NCBI RefSeq assembly: GCF_002699205.1
Contig: NZ_PABT01000029.1
Span: forward strand, 1-64,000
Reading direction: 5' to 3'
DNA: 64,000 bases
From: Allomuricauda sp.
GTDB lineage: Bacteria; Bacteroidota; Bacteroidia; Flavobacteriales; Flavobacteriaceae
Shown: positions 63,603 to 64,000 of the stretch, piece after piece
How positions within the stretch are numbered: the stretch's first letter is position 1
Layout: the number at the start of each line of letters is the position of its first letter
Program-made: the position numbers and the translations under genes
The notes under the pieces: model-generated
What the model saw: the letters and a program-made list of their open reading frames with translations, nothing else
The model's database searches: none
Told to the model about the DNA's origin: nothing

Positions 63603-64000
63603 AATAGGAAAAGCGTTTGATTTTCGATTGTTCAAACGGGTTTTTTCACGTACCAGACCTTACAGGGGCATATTCTGGTTGGTGGCCATTGCCGCTATTT
63701 TGTCCGCTGCCTTTGCCATTGGAATACCCTTATTGGTAAAAACCATTATAAATGAATCTTTGGAAAACAAGGATGCGGAACAATTGCTGCAAAATGTTCT
63801 GTTTATGTTGGCCTTTTTGCTAGGTCAGGTAACCACTCAGTTGCTTTTTAATTATTTCGCCAACCTGTTGGGAGAATCCGTCATCAAGGATATTAGAATC
63901 AATCTTTTTGAAAAGATGACCAGTTTTAAGATGACCTATTTTGATAATTCCTCCATAGGGGTTTTGGTCACAAGGGCGGTTGCGGATATGCAGCGTATCG
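63586..64000 (+). CDS. ABC exporter, MsbA-like (N-terminal part, cut by window end)
   Basis: The ATG at 63586 overlaps truA by 17 bases; 138 residues lie in the window. The start (MSKKDEIGKAFDFRLFKRVF) and the first helices (about 32-52 IFWLVAIAAILSAAFAIGIP, and 72-92) belong to the transmembrane domain of type-1 ABC exporters. LGESVIKDIRINLFEKMTSFKM and TYFDNSSIGVLVTRAVADMQ are the coupling-helix region with the usual DIR..LF..M and FDN...G.L.TR..AD pattern. This agrees with an MsbA-like lipid or drug exporter with fused ATPase. The ATPase part lies beyond the window. Confidence 0.88.
   Translation, partial: MSKKDEIGKAFDFRLFKRVFSRTRPYRGIFWLVAIAAILSAAFAIGIPLLVKTIINESLENKDAEQLLQNVLFMLAFLLGQVTTQLLFNYFANLLGESVIKDIRINLFEKMTSFKMTYFDNSSIGVLVTRAVADMQRI

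Noticed and set aside
1..64000. CRISPR arrays, IS transposases, restriction or toxin-antitoxin genes
   Set aside because: No regularly spaced repeats, DDE/HUH transposase motifs or defence gene motifs were seen; the only mobile traces are the integrase edge and the palindromic element.

Overview
The window is chromosomal DNA of a marine-type Flavobacteriaceae bacterium (phylum Bacteroidota). The basis is the tmRNA tag GENNYALAA, promoters of the form TTG-N17-23-TAnnTTTG, almost no Shine-Dalgarno sequences, type IX secretion (type B C-terminal) proteins, a fused SecDF, an archaeal-type ProRS, a Rho with a long low-complexity insert, and many Flavobacteriia-specific DUF families. A Muricauda/Allomuricauda-like genus is my guess only. 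Most of the window is core genome.

Layout. 1-1.54 kb: the edge of an integrated element. A CTnDOT-like tyrosine recombinase, cut by the left window end, faces away from the 3' end of ssrA (tmRNA), a classic attachment site. 1.8-5.3 kb: rightward genes for a saccharopine/alanine dehydrogenase-like enzyme, a small unknown protein, a small-multidrug-export-like membrane protein, a DUF808 protein and a DUF1801 protein. 5.28-5.45 kb: a palindromic, MITE-like insertion flanked by a 12-bp direct repeat. 5.4-10.8 kb: a leftward iron/siderophore uptake operon (TonB receptor, DUF4198 periplasmic protein, two small membrane proteins, PepSY membrane protein). 10.9-13.6 kb: kdsA and three tandem paralogous outer-membrane-type proteins. 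13.7-20 kb: typA, a lipoprotein, a polyphosphate glucokinase, an FtsE-like ATPase and a DUF3137-LemA pair. 20-28 kb: a large TPR protein coupled to an outer-membrane barrel, an OmpA-family protein, a lipoprotein amidohydrolase and DUF2911. 28.6-38.4 kb: asnB, gyrB, a DUF6588 barrel, mdh and secDF. 38.5-46.2 kb: a TreT-like glycosyltransferase, an ABC ATPase with one degenerate half, DUF192-lgt-yidD, and an aldehyde dehydrogenase/DUF779 operon divergent from an AraC regulator. 46.2-54.7 kb: cysS-folE, two tandem T9SS type B proteins, a FadL-like barrel and a Trp/Gly/Tyr- and Ser/Arg-rich lipoprotein. 54.8-64 kb: proS, tRNA-Glu, rpsT, a lipoprotein plus two paralogous seven-helix membrane proteins, rho, DUF4293, a phosphodiesterase with a PqqB-like MBL lipoprotein, truA and the start of an ABC exporter.

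How they work together. The clearest functional units are the iron uptake operon, the AraC-controlled aldehyde oxidation unit, the TPR/outer-membrane pair, the LemA/DUF3137 pair, folE-cysS, and the envelope biogenesis genes (kdsA, lgt, yidD, secDF). I see no restriction, toxin, CRISPR or other defence system, and nothing I can claim as a wholly new system. The best leads are the palindromic element that seems to have split two once-overlapping convergent genes, the ssrA island edge with its repeats, the lipoprotein/7-TM/7-TM cluster, the tandem barrel triplet, and the low-complexity surface lipoprotein. Coordinates were counted by eye. No similarity searches were possible, so family names rest on recognised motifs.
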